Notes under the pieces: generated by a model
What the model was told of the DNA's origin: nothing
Database searches by the model: none
What the model saw: only the letters and a program-made list of their open reading frames with translations
Source: Oscillospiraceae bacterium
GTDB lineage: Bacteria; Bacillota; Clostridia; Oscillospirales; Acutalibacteraceae
Assembly: GCA_902761265.1 (NCBI GenBank)
Contig: CACWJV010000039.1
Coordinates: 650 to 12,527 of the forward strand
DNA length: 11,878 nucleotides
Direction: 5' to 3'
Program-made: the position numbers and the translations under genes
In this document: positions 1 to 6,500 of the stretch, piece by piece
Position numbering within the stretch: the stretch's first letter is position 1
How the letters are laid out: each line of letters begins with the position of its first letter

Positions 1-419
1 AGCACCTCCAGCGATTCCCCAACGGCCTTCGGGCTGCCGGGAAGATTGACAATCAGCGTTTTGCCGCGGATGCCGGAAACGGCGCGCGAGAGCATAGCGC
101 GGTCGGTGACGGCAAGGCTTTTCATACGGATCGCTTCGCTGATACCGGGCGCCGGGCGGTCGATCACGGCCGTTGTCGCTTCGGGCGTTACGTCGCGCGG
201 CGCAAAGCCGGTGCCGCCGGTGGTGAGGATGACGTCGACCTTTTGCGTGTCCGCAAGCTCGATCAGCGTTTGCGCAATCTGCGCTTTTTCGTCCGGCACC
301 AACCGGTAGAGCGATTCCTGCGCCAGCGGCGCAATCAGCTCCAATATGCGCGGACCGCTTTTGTCTTCGTGGGTGCCTGCGGCGCAGCGGTCGCTGACAC
401 ATACAACGCCGAATCGCAT
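1..419 (-). CDS. mog: MogA/MoaB-family molybdopterin adenylyltransferase (partial, C-terminus off the left edge)
   Basis: This family adenylylates molybdopterin with ATP, giving the MPT-AMP that MoeA uses for metal insertion in the cytoplasm. The 139 residues visible start MRFGVVCVSDRCAAG. The family's nucleotide and pterin-binding motifs are present: TTGGTG at about residues 66-71, RDVTPEAT at 75-82 and LPGSPKAV at 126-133. Family members are usually about 160-195 residues, so only the C-terminal end is missing beyond the window edge. The start is fixed by an AGGAGGG ribosome binding site on the minus strand (positions 426-432), 6 nt before the ATG. The gene diverges from the tup-moe-moa operon and has its own sigma-A-like promoter with a short leader, so it is probably not under control of the long leader on the other side. 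The pathway role rests on family motifs plus the neighbouring moe and moa genes. I cannot separate Mog from MoaB subtypes by eye. Confidence 0.93.
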   Translation of the reverse strand, partial: MRFGVVCVSDRCAAGTHEDKSGPRILELIAPLAQESLYRLVPDEKAQIAQTLIELADTQKVDVILTTGGTGFAPRDVTPEATTAVIDRPAPGISEAIRMKSLAVTDRAMLSRAVSGIRGKTLIVNLPGSPKAVGESLEV

Positions 420-456
420 ACCGATCCCTCCTGCCATTGCAGATTTCTACACATCT

Positions 457-485
457 ATCATAGTCGATTTTGGGCTGAAAAGCAA
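457..485 (-). promoter_or_regulatory. Sigma-A-type promoter of mog
   Basis: Read on the minus strand, TTGCTT (480-485) and TATGAT (457-462) are separated by exactly 17 nt, close to the TTGACA/TATAAT consensus. The transcript would start near 450, giving a short leader of about 30 nt that contains the AGGAGGG ribosome binding site of mog. The call is by eye only. Confidence 0.65.
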
Positions 486-556
486 GCGTTTTTCGTCTTT
501 TTATCTAACAATATATGTTTTTTAATGGATATTATTTAGAAAAATTGCAAAAAAGC

Positions 557-585
557 TTTTCTTCCGGTGCAAAATGTGCTACACT
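557..585 (+). promoter_or_regulatory. Candidate extended -10 promoter of the tup-moe-moa operon
   Basis: TACACT at 580-585 is preceded by TG at 577-578, which gives an extended -10 element. A weak -35 (TTTTCT, 557-562) lies 17 nt upstream. Transcription would start near 592, leaving an untranslated leader of roughly 155 nt before tupA. The surrounding 485-600 stretch is clearly more AT-rich than the genes, as expected of a promoter region. The better-looking TTGCAA at 545-550 is 29 nt from this -10 and does not fit it. Medium to low confidence because the -35 is poor. Confidence 0.45.
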
Positions 586-611
586 TAACATGCTGCAAAA
601 ACAGCGGATCC

Positions 612-723
612 TGTCCGAGCCGTCAAAGCTAAATCCGATTGGACATGCTCTGCCGGCCGCTGGCCGAAAAACAAAGGCGTATGCCTCCGGCCAGAGGGCA
701 GTTTCGGAAACGAAACGGCCTTC
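612..723 (+). promoter_or_regulatory. Structured 5' leader of tupA; possible Moco/Tuco-type riboswitch (unconfirmed)
   Basis: The leader holds several complementary segments. TGTCC (612-616) pairs with GGACA (641-645). CTGGCCG (660-666) pairs perfectly with CGGCCAG (688-694) and encloses a small AGGC-GUAU-GCCU hairpin (675-686). GAGGGC plus GTTTCG (694-706, with A700 unpaired) pairs with CGAAAC plus GCCTTC (711-723) around a GAAA tetraloop at 707-710, opposite a single A-G mismatch. The last hairpin ends about 10 nt before the tupA ribosome binding site (734-739). It has no U-tract, so it is not a simple terminator and control of translation is more plausible. Known molybdenum cofactor RNAs occur before Moco and transport genes, and variants lacking one stem are associated with tungsten cofactor users. 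I see some resemblance (a small hairpin followed by CCTCC, a GNRA loop) but cannot match the consensus. A genome-wide dispersed structured repeat is the main alternative. Confidence 0.4.
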
Positions 724-748
724 CGTGTTTGAAAAGGAGAAATGGATC

Positions 749-1600
749 ATGAAAAAACTCACCGCAATCCTTCTGGCAATGCTCCTGCTTGTCTCTTTTG
801 CCGCCTGCGGCGCAAAGGGCAACGAGACGCCGACCCCGGCCGAAACGCCGGAAAACCCGGTCATCCGCATTTCCACGACCACCAGCGTCAACGACTCCGG
901 CCTGCTGCCCTATCTGCAGCCCGTGTTTGAAAGCGAGACCGGCTACAAACTGGAAATCCAGTCCGCCGGCACCGGCGCCGCGATCCAAAAAGCCGTTGAC
1001 GGCAACGCCGATCTGATCCTTGTCCACGCAAAAGCGTCGGAGGAGGAATTCATCGCCGACGGCTACGGTGTGGAGCGTCTGCCGTTTATGTACAACTATT
1101 TCGTCATCGTCGGCCCGGCCGATGATCCGGCAGGTATCAAAGACTGCGAAGACGCCGCAAGCGCGTTTGCAAAGATCCGCGAGAGCGAAAGCAAATTCAT
1201 CTCCCGCGGCGACGAAAGCGGCACACACAAGGCCGAACTCAAAATCTGGGGCGAAAATGCACCCGACGCCGCGGCCGACAGTTGGTACGTCAGCGCCGGC
1301 CAGGGCATGGGCGCATGCCTGACCATGGCGAGCGAACAGGGCGCCTACTGTCTGACCGACAAGGCCACCTTCCTGTCGATGCAGGCCGAGCTGAAGCTCG
1401 ATCTGCTGCTCGAAAAGGGCGAGGATATGAAGAATACGTATTCGCTGATCGCTGTGAATCCCGATAAGATCGACGGCGTCAACGTAGACGGCGCCAAGGC
1501 GTTTATCGACTGGATGCTGTCCGACGAAGCGAGCGAAATGATCGCGAAATACGGCCAGGAGCAATACGGCGTTTCGCTGTTCTATCTGCTCGAAGAATAA
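749..1600 (+). CDS. tupA: TupA, tungstate ABC transporter substrate-binding lipoprotein
   Basis: This extracytoplasmic binding protein captures tungstate for the TupBC importer. The 283-residue protein starts MKKLTAILLAM and has a hydrophobic signal ending SFAAC, with C20 the probable lipidated cysteine, so it should be anchored to the outer face of the membrane. A short Pro/Thr/Glu-rich spacer follows. Two TupA-type anion-binding signatures are visible: STTTSVNDSG at about residues 42-51 and RGDESGTH at 153-160. These fit TupA rather than ModA or WtpA. The start at 749 is preferred because AAGGAG (734-739) sits 9 nt upstream and the signal peptide begins there. The open frame extends further upstream, but that part reads through the leader and resembles no protein. 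The gene heads a long operon and lies 3 nt before tupB. Specificity for tungstate over molybdate is inferred from family signatures. Confidence 0.93.
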   Translation: MKKLTAILLAMLLLVSFAACGAKGNETPTPAETPENPVIRISTTTSVNDSGLLPYLQPVFESETGYKLEIQSAGTGAAIQKAVDGNADLILVHAKASEEEFIADGYGVERLPFMYNYFVIVGPADDPAGIKDCEDAASAFAKIRESESKFISRGDESGTHKAELKIWGENAPDAAADSWYVSAGQGMGACLTMASEQGAYCLTDKATFLSMQAELKLDLLLEKGEDMKNTYSLIAVNPDKIDGVNVDGAKAFIDWMLSDEASEMIAKYGQEQYGVSLFYLLEE

Positions 1601-1603
1601 CCC

Positions 1604-2290
1604 ATGGACGCACTGAAGCAGGCGCTGCATCTGCTTTTTTCGCTGGATCCGGAGCTGCTGCAGATTTTGGGCGTGACGATGCGCATGTCCTTTTTCAGCA
1701 CAACGCTGTCGTGCCTGGTCGGGCTGCCGCTCGGCGCTTTGATCGGCACGCGCTCCTTTCGCGGAAAAGCGGTTCTCAAAAAACTGATCCATACGCTGAT
1801 GGGCTTGCCGCCAGTGGTGGCAGGACTGCTTGTGTATGCGCTGTTTACCCATTACGGGCCGTTCGGCCGTTTGAATCTGCTGTTTACCGTGCGCGTGATG
1901 GTGGTTGCGCAGTGCCTGCTGATTATCCCCGTGGTCACGGGTTTGACGGCGTCGTTTGTGGAACAGTCCACGCGCGCCGTGATCGACACTGCAAAAGGAA
2001 TGGGACTCTCCCGGCGGAGGGTTCTGTTCCTTTGTTTGTCTGAAAGCCGCACGTCGCTGCTGTCGGTTGTGCTCAACGCCTTCGGGCGCTCCATCGCGGA
2101 GGTCGGCGCGGTCAGCATCGTCGGCGGCAACATCCAGTGGAAAACGCGCGTGATGACGACGGCCATCATGCTGGAAACCAACAAGGGCAACTTCAGCTTT
2201 GCGCTGGCGCTCGGTCTGATCCTTTTGCTGCTCGCGTTCGTCGTCAACGTTGCCGCGTCGTTTGTTGTACGGGAGGTTCGCGATGATTGA
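1604..2290 (+). CDS. tupB: TupB, tungstate ABC transporter permease
   Basis: This is the membrane subunit of the tungstate importer, 228 residues, with hydrophobic segments at about 19-45, 57-83, 93-117 and 195-220. Between the third and last segment lies the cytoplasmic coupling loop of binding-protein-dependent permeases, with A-K-G-M-G-L-S at about residues 130-136 and the downstream IAEVGAVSIVGGN typical of TupB-like permeases. The ATG lies 3 nt after the tupA stop and has no good ribosome binding site, so its translation probably depends on ribosomes finishing tupA. Its last 8 nt overlap the start of tupC. The assignment rests on the permease pattern plus its place between a TupA-type binding protein and an ABC ATPase. 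Confidence 0.92.
   Translation: MDALKQALHLLFSLDPELLQILGVTMRMSFFSTTLSCLVGLPLGALIGTRSFRGKAVLKKLIHTLMGLPPVVAGLLVYALFTHYGPFGRLNLLFTVRVMVVAQCLLIIPVVTGLTASFVEQSTRAVIDTAKGMGLSRRRVLFLCLSESRTSLLSVVLNAFGRSIAEVGAVSIVGGNIQWKTRVMTTAIMLETNKGNFSFALALGLILLLLAFVVNVAASFVVREVRDD
2271..2276 (+). promoter_or_regulatory. Ribosome binding site that fixes the tupC start
   Basis: GGGAGG lies 6 nt before the ATG at 2283, inside the end of tupB. It selects this start over an in-frame ATG at 2250, which would add 11 residues (MPRRLLYGRFA) foreign to ABC ATPases. Confidence 0.7.
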
Positions 2291-2939
2291 AGTCTATGAT
2301 CTCAAAAAGACCTACCGCGACCGCACGGTGCTCGATCTGCCGGCGCTTTCGCTGCGTCAGGGCGAAACGCTCGCGCTCGCCGGCGCCAACGGCAGCGGCA
2401 AGACCACGCTTTTGCGTCTGCTTGCGGGCACGCTCAAACCGACGGCAGGCACAGTGAAAACGGCGGCGCCCGTGTTGTATCTGCCGCAAAAAAGCTACGC
2501 GTTTCGCGGCACGGTGCTGCAAAATGTGCTGCTCGGCATCAACGGCCGAAAACAACAGGCGCTGGATCTGCTGGAACAACTGGAGCTGCGTTCGCTCGCC
2601 GGCAAAAAGGCGTCGTCGCTGTCCGGCGGCGAGCTGCAGCGGCTGTCGGTCTGCCGGCTGCTGATCCGGCCGTGCCGTCTTTTGCTGCTCGACGAACCGA
2701 CCAGCGCGTGCGATCCGCAAAGCGCGGCGCTGGTGCTGCAGGCGTTGGCAGCATACCGCGAAAAAACCGGCTGCACGCTCGTGCTCAGCACCCATACCCC
2801 GCGCGTGGCGCTGGAGGCGGCCGAACGGCTGCTGATTTTGCGCGACGGAAAACCCGAGGCCGACGGCGCGCCGCAAACGTTGCTGCAGTCGCCCGGCTCC
2901 GACTGGATGCGTGCGTTTGTTGCAGGATGGAGGATCTGA
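2283..2939 (+). CDS. tupC: TupC, tungstate ABC transporter ATP-binding protein
   Basis: This ATPase subunit of 218 residues drives tungstate import. All the canonical ABC motifs are intact: Walker A GANGSGKT (34-41), Q-loop glutamine Q68, signature LSGGELQ (112-118), Walker B LLLLDEPTS (132-140) and H-loop H170. It lacks the C-terminal Mop (molybdate-sensing) domain of ModC; the protein ends soon after the ATPase core, which supports a Tup rather than Mod system. It starts inside the last codons of tupB (8-nt overlap), and its stop directly abuts the next ATG (TGAATG), indicating coupled translation. Confidence 0.93.
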   Translation: MIEVYDLKKTYRDRTVLDLPALSLRQGETLALAGANGSGKTTLLRLLAGTLKPTAGTVKTAAPVLYLPQKSYAFRGTVLQNVLLGINGRKQQALDLLEQLELRSLAGKKASSLSGGELQRLSVCRLLIRPCRLLLLDEPTSACDPQSAALVLQALAAYREKTGCTLVLSTHTPRVALEAAERLLILRDGKPEADGAPQTLLQSPGSDWMRAFVAGWRI

Positions 2940-4136
2940 ATGTTACAGGTGATTACAAGAGCGCAGGCGGCCGCCTGTGTGCGCGAACAAATGAAAGCTG
3001 TTGTGCCGCGCACAGAGACGGTTGATCTGCACCGGGCGGCCGGCCGTGTGCTGGCCGAAGACATCACGGCTATGCTTGACGTGCCCGGATTTGACCGCAC
3101 CACGGTGGACGGCTATGCCGTTTTGGCCGCAGACACGTTCGGCGCCGGCGCGGCTGTGCCGGCGGAGCTGGAGATTGCCGGCGACGTGCGTATGGGCGAA
3201 GCGCCTTCGTTCAGGCTGCGCAGCGGGCAATGTGCCCGCATCGCCACCGGCGGTATGCTGCCGGCGGGCGCCGACGCCGCTGTGATGGTGGAACATACCG
3301 AAGAAGACGCCGGCGTGTGCCTGGTGTTTCAGGGCGTTGCGCCGGGCGAAAATATCACAAGGCGCGGCGACGATGTGAAGGTCGGCAGCACAAAACAACA
3401 AAAAGGGACAACTCTCGGCTCTTCGCAGATCGGCGTGCTCGCGGCGCTGGGCGTCCGAAGTGTGCCGGTGTTTCAAAAGCCGCGCATCGCCGTGCTTTCC
3501 ACCGGCGACGAGCTGGCCAATGGCGACGCGCAGCCCGGACAGGTGCAGGACGTCAACAGCTTTTTGCTCTCTGCCGCCGCCGAAGCTTGCGGCTGCACGG
3601 CGGTGCCGCTGGGCGCGGTGCCCGACGACCGCGCAAAAATCTGTGCAGCGCTCGAACAGGGCTTGCAGGCGGCGGACATGGTGCTGATCTCCGGCGGCTC
3701 GTCGGCCGGTACGCGCGACATGACCGTAGACATTTTGCGGCAATACGGCGATGTGCTGTTTCACGGCGTCGCGATGAAGCCGGGCAAGCCGACGATTTTC
3801 GGCATGGCCGCGGGCAAGCCGGTGTTCGGGCTGCCGGGCCATCCGCTGGCCGCGTATTTTGTGTTTCGTCTGCTCGTGCGCGAAGCGGTGGGCGAACTGC
3901 TGTGTCTGCCGCCGGACAGGCCGCTTGCAGTGCGTCCGCTTGCGGTCAATGTGCCGTCAAACCACGGCAGAGAGGAGTTCCTCTGTGTCCGGACTGACGA
4001 AAACGGCTGTCTTGTGCCGCTGCATACCAAGTCGGGCATCATCTCCGTGCTGGCGAAAGCGGACGGCTTTATCTGTATCCCGCGCGACACGGAGGGATTG
4101 CAAAAAGGAGAAGAAACGGAGCTGTATCTGTTATGA
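2940..4136 (+). CDS. moeA: MoeA-family molybdopterin molybdenumtransferase (first paralogue)
   Basis: MoeA inserts molybdate (or tungstate) into MPT-AMP made by Mog, giving the active cofactor. The protein has 398 residues, the usual size for MoeA. Visible motifs are TTVDGYAV around D57, ATGGMLPAGAD at about 102-112, the MPT-binding-fold STGDEL at 187-192, GGSSAGTRD at 252-260, MKPGKP at 279-284 and GLPGHP at 297-302. A GGAGG ribosome binding site (2929-2933) precedes the ATG, which follows the tupC stop with no gap. The TTVDGYAV form differs from the SAMDG form of the next gene, so the two are distinct subfamilies rather than a recent duplication. Direct linkage to a tungstate importer makes a metal-selective role plausible, but metal preference cannot be read from sequence. 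Confidence 0.93.
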   Translation: MLQVITRAQAAACVREQMKAVVPRTETVDLHRAAGRVLAEDITAMLDVPGFDRTTVDGYAVLAADTFGAGAAVPAELEIAGDVRMGEAPSFRLRSGQCARIATGGMLPAGADAAVMVEHTEEDAGVCLVFQGVAPGENITRRGDDVKVGSTKQQKGTTLGSSQIGVLAALGVRSVPVFQKPRIAVLSTGDELANGDAQPGQVQDVNSFLLSAAAEACGCTAVPLGAVPDDRAKICAALEQGLQAADMVLISGGSSAGTRDMTVDILRQYGDVLFHGVAMKPGKPTIFGMAAGKPVFGLPGHPLAAYFVFRLLVREAVGELLCLPPDRPLAVRPLAVNVPSNHGREEFLCVRTDENGCLVPLHTKSGIISVLAKADGFICIPRDTEGLQKGEETELYLL

Positions 4137-6046
4137 GTCTCAAACAACGCTATCTCGATAATCTGCCGCTGGAGGAAGCGGCGGCGCGCTACCGGGCGCA
4201 TCTGCTTTCCGTCGGGTTCGGGGCGACAGCGGAAACGATCCCCGTCCAATCCGCCTGCGGCCGTGTGCTGACAACGGCGGTCTATGCCGCCATCTGTGCG
4301 CCGCATTACAACGCGAGCGCGATGGACGGTGTGGCAGTCAAAGCAAAAGCGACCTTCGGCGCGTCGGAGCAAACGCCGCTGACGCTGCAGCCGGGGGATT
4401 ATACCGTGGTGGACACCGGCGATCCGCTGCCGGAAGGCGCCGACGCTGTGATCATGGTGGAAGACCTGATCGATAAAGGCGACGGCGTGTATGAGATCCT
4501 CTCGTCCGTGCGGCCGTGGCAAAATGTGCGGCAGGTGGGCGAAGACCTTTGCATGGGCGACATGATCGCCCCGTCGGGCACGACTTTGACCCCGGCGCTG
4601 TGCGGCGCGCTGCTGGCCGGCGGTGTGACGCAGGTGGAGGTGAGAAAGGTGCCGGTTGTCGGCATCATCCCCACGGGCGACGAGATCGTTGCGCCCACAA
4701 GCGACCCGCAGCCGGGCGATATCATCGAATTTAACAGCACCGTCTTTTGCGGCATGCTGGAAAGCTGGGGCGCAAAAGCGGTCGTCTATCCGATTGTAAA
4801 AGACAAAAAGGACGCCATCCGCGCCATGCTGCGCCAGGCGGTTCATGCCTGCGATCTTGTGCTCGTGTCGGCGGGTTCGTCCGCCGGGCGCGACGACTAT
4901 ACGTGCGAAATCATCCGAAACGAAGGCACCGTAACGGTTCACGGCATCGCCATCAAGCCGGGCAAACCGGCCGTTTTGGGCGAAGTGGACGGCAAAGCTG
5001 TGGTCGGTCTGCCGGGCTATCCGGTGTCGGCGATCGTCGTGATGGAGGAGATCGTGCGGCCCGTTGTGGCGCTGGCCGGCGGCAAAGCGGAAACGGCGCC
5101 GGAAATGCTCACGTGCGTTTTGTCCAAAAAGATTGTTTCCTCTCTCAAATATAAAGAATTCGTCCGCGTGACCATCGGCAGAATCGGCGAGCGGTGGTCC
5201 GCGTCGCCTTTGCCGCGCGGCGCAGGGGTGATCAGCTCATTTACCAAAGCGGACGGCATGCTCGTCATTGACCAGAACTGTGAAGGGATCGAAGCCGGCG
5301 AAAGCGTGCAGGTGCGTCTGCTGCGAAACAAAGACGAATTGGAACACACGCTCGTCGTCACCGGCAGCCACGATCCGCTGATTGATGAAGTGACCGATCT
5401 GCTGCGTCTTTCCGGCGCGCCGTTTCGCGTCAGCTCCACCCATGTGGGCTCCTCGGGTGCGCTCAGCGCGGTCAAGGCGGGCCTTGCGCATCTGGGCGGT
5501 ATCCATCTGCTCGACGCCGAGACGGGCGAATACAACAAAAGCTATCTCAAACAGCACTTCCCGTCCGGCGGCGCCGTGCTGGTGCCGGGCGTCGGTCGCG
5601 TGCAGGGCTTGATGGTCAAAAAGGGCAACCCCTGCGGCATCCGCACGTTTGCCGACGTGGCGCGGGTGCGCTATGTCAACCGCCAGCGCGGCGCGGGCAC
5701 CCGGGTGCTGTGCGATTATCTGCTGCAACAAAACGGCCTTTCGCCGCAGCAGATTGAGGGCTACGACAATGTGGAGTTTACCCACACGGCCGTGGCGGCG
5801 CTGATTGCCGCCGGCAACGCCGACGCCGGGCTCGGCATCTATGCCGCCGCAAAGATCTACGACCTCGATTTCATCCCCATCTGCACCGAAACGTATGAGT
5901 TTCTTGTACGCGAAGAATCCTTGCACGACCCGATGGTGGAAGCGTTTTTCCGAGTTTTGCGCAGCGAAGCATGCCAAAAACGGCTGCTGAAAATGGGCGG
6001 CTATCAACTGACAAAGGAGAACACGTATGCTGACACATCTGAATGA
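4133..6046 (+). CDS. moeA: MoeA fused to a periplasmic-binding-protein-like domain (second paralogue)
   Basis: The protein has 637 residues in two parts. Residues 1 to about 400 are a full MoeA metal-insertion enzyme: SAMDGVAV around D65, DTGDPLPEGADAV near 98-110, PTGDEI around D183, SAGSSAGRDD at 246-255, KPGKP and GLPGYP. Residues from about 405 to 635 form a binding-protein-like (type 2 PBP, PF12727-like) domain starting LVVTGSHDPLIDEV, with a later NRQRGAGTRVL segment and an NADAGLGIYAAA segment typical of that fold. There is no DNA-binding helix-turn-helix and no signal peptide, so the fused domain is cytoplasmic. It probably binds an oxyanion or a pterin-related ligand, which is an inference. 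MoeA-PBP fusions are known in Firmicutes and archaea. The start codon overlaps the previous stop (ATGA), with only a weak ribosome binding site (CGGAG, 4117-4121). Confidence 0.92.
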   Translation: MSLKQRYLDNLPLEEAAARYRAHLLSVGFGATAETIPVQSACGRVLTTAVYAAICAPHYNASAMDGVAVKAKATFGASEQTPLTLQPGDYTVVDTGDPLPEGADAVIMVEDLIDKGDGVYEILSSVRPWQNVRQVGEDLCMGDMIAPSGTTLTPALCGALLAGGVTQVEVRKVPVVGIIPTGDEIVAPTSDPQPGDIIEFNSTVFCGMLESWGAKAVVYPIVKDKKDAIRAMLRQAVHACDLVLVSAGSSAGRDDYTCEIIRNEGTVTVHGIAIKPGKPAVLGEVDGKAVVGLPGYPVSAIVVMEEIVRPVVALAGGKAETAPEMLTCVLSKKIVSSLKYKEFVRVTIGRIGERWSASPLPRGAGVISSFTKADGMLVIDQNCEGIEAGESVQVRLLRNKDELEHTLVVTGSHDPLIDEVTDLLRLSGAPFRVSSTHVGSSGALSAVKAGLAHLGGIHLLDAETGEYNKSYLKQHFPSGGAVLVPGVGRVQGLMVKKGNPCGIRTFADVARVRYVNRQRGAGTRVLCDYLLQQNGLSPQQIEGYDNVEFTHTAVAALIAAGNADAGLGIYAAAKIYDLDFIPICTETYEFLVREESLHDPMVEAFFRVLRSEACQKRLLKMGGYQLTKENTYADTSE

Positions 6047-6500
6047 AAACGGCGAAGCGCACATGGTCGACGTGGGCGAAAAAGCCGTCACGACCCGCAC
6101 GGCGCGCGCCGCAGGGCGCATCCGGATGCAAAAGGAAACGCTGGACGCGCTGCTTTCGGCCAATCTCAAAAAAGGCGACGGCCTCGCCGCGGCGCGGATT
6201 GCCGGTATTATGGGCGGCAAGCACACGGCGGATCTGATCCCGCTGTGCCACCCGGTGCCGGTCGATCAGATCGAAGTGTCGTTTTCCCGCGAAAGCGACA
6301 CGGTGCTGCGCATCGTTGCCGACACGAAATGCAGCTATAAAACCGGGATCGAAATGGAGGCGCTCACAGCGGTCAGCGTAGCGGCGCTGACGGTCTATGA
6401 CATGTGCAAAGCCATGGACCGCGGCATGGTGATCGAAGAGATCCGTCTGCTGCAAAAGACCGGCGGAAAGAGCGATTACAACTATGAAAGATCGGTATAA
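6027..6500 (+). CDS. moaC: MoaC, cyclic pyranopterin monophosphate synthase
   Basis: MoaC converts the 3',8-cyclo-GTP product of MoaA into cyclic pyranopterin monophosphate, the second half of the first step of cofactor synthesis. The 157-residue protein keeps the family's catalytic set: K49 in KKGD, LIPLCHP with H75, MEALTAVSVAAL with E109 and E111, and YDMCK with D125 and K128. These match the spacing of the E. coli enzyme (K51, H77, E112, E114, D128, K131). The C-terminal LLQKTGGKSD is also canonical. It starts 20 nt inside the end of the fused moeA, behind an AAAGGAGA ribosome binding site (6013-6020), and overlaps moaA by 17 nt. Confidence 0.96.
   Translation: MLTHLNENGEAHMVDVGEKAVTTRTARAAGRIRMQKETLDALLSANLKKGDGLAAARIAGIMGGKHTADLIPLCHPVPVDQIEVSFSRESDTVLRIVADTKCSYKTGIEMEALTAVSVAALTVYDMCKAMDRGMVIEEIRLLQKTGGKSDYNYERSV

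Noticed and set aside
694..723. Intrinsic terminator before tupA
   Set aside because: The hairpin is strong, but the following bases (CGTGTTTGAAAAGG) lack a T-run, so it does not look like a terminator.
515..748. N-terminal extension of TupA from an upstream ATG
   Set aside because: The extension reads through the structured leader, resembles no protein and would bury the lipoprotein signal. The ribosome binding site at 734-739 supports the start at 749.
629..1852. Long open frame of 407 codons on the minus strand across tupA
   Set aside because: It lies antisense to a gene with clear TupA motifs, its translation is rich in His, Gln, Arg and Ala as expected of a GC-rich shadow frame, and it has no recognisable domain.
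749..2939. ModABC molybdate transporter
   Set aside because: The binding protein has TupA signatures (TTTSVNDSG, RGDESGTH), and the ATPase has no C-terminal Mop domain. TupABC fits better, though molybdate transport is not excluded.
3761..4942. 393-codon minus-strand open frame across the two moeA genes
   Set aside because: It is a shadow of the moeA coding frames. It also crosses the 4-nt overlap of two well-supported genes and shows no domain.
5351..6046. LysR-type regulator or ModE-like regulator at the C-terminus of the second MoeA
   Set aside because: There is no helix-turn-helix. Only the effector-binding-like PBP fold is present.
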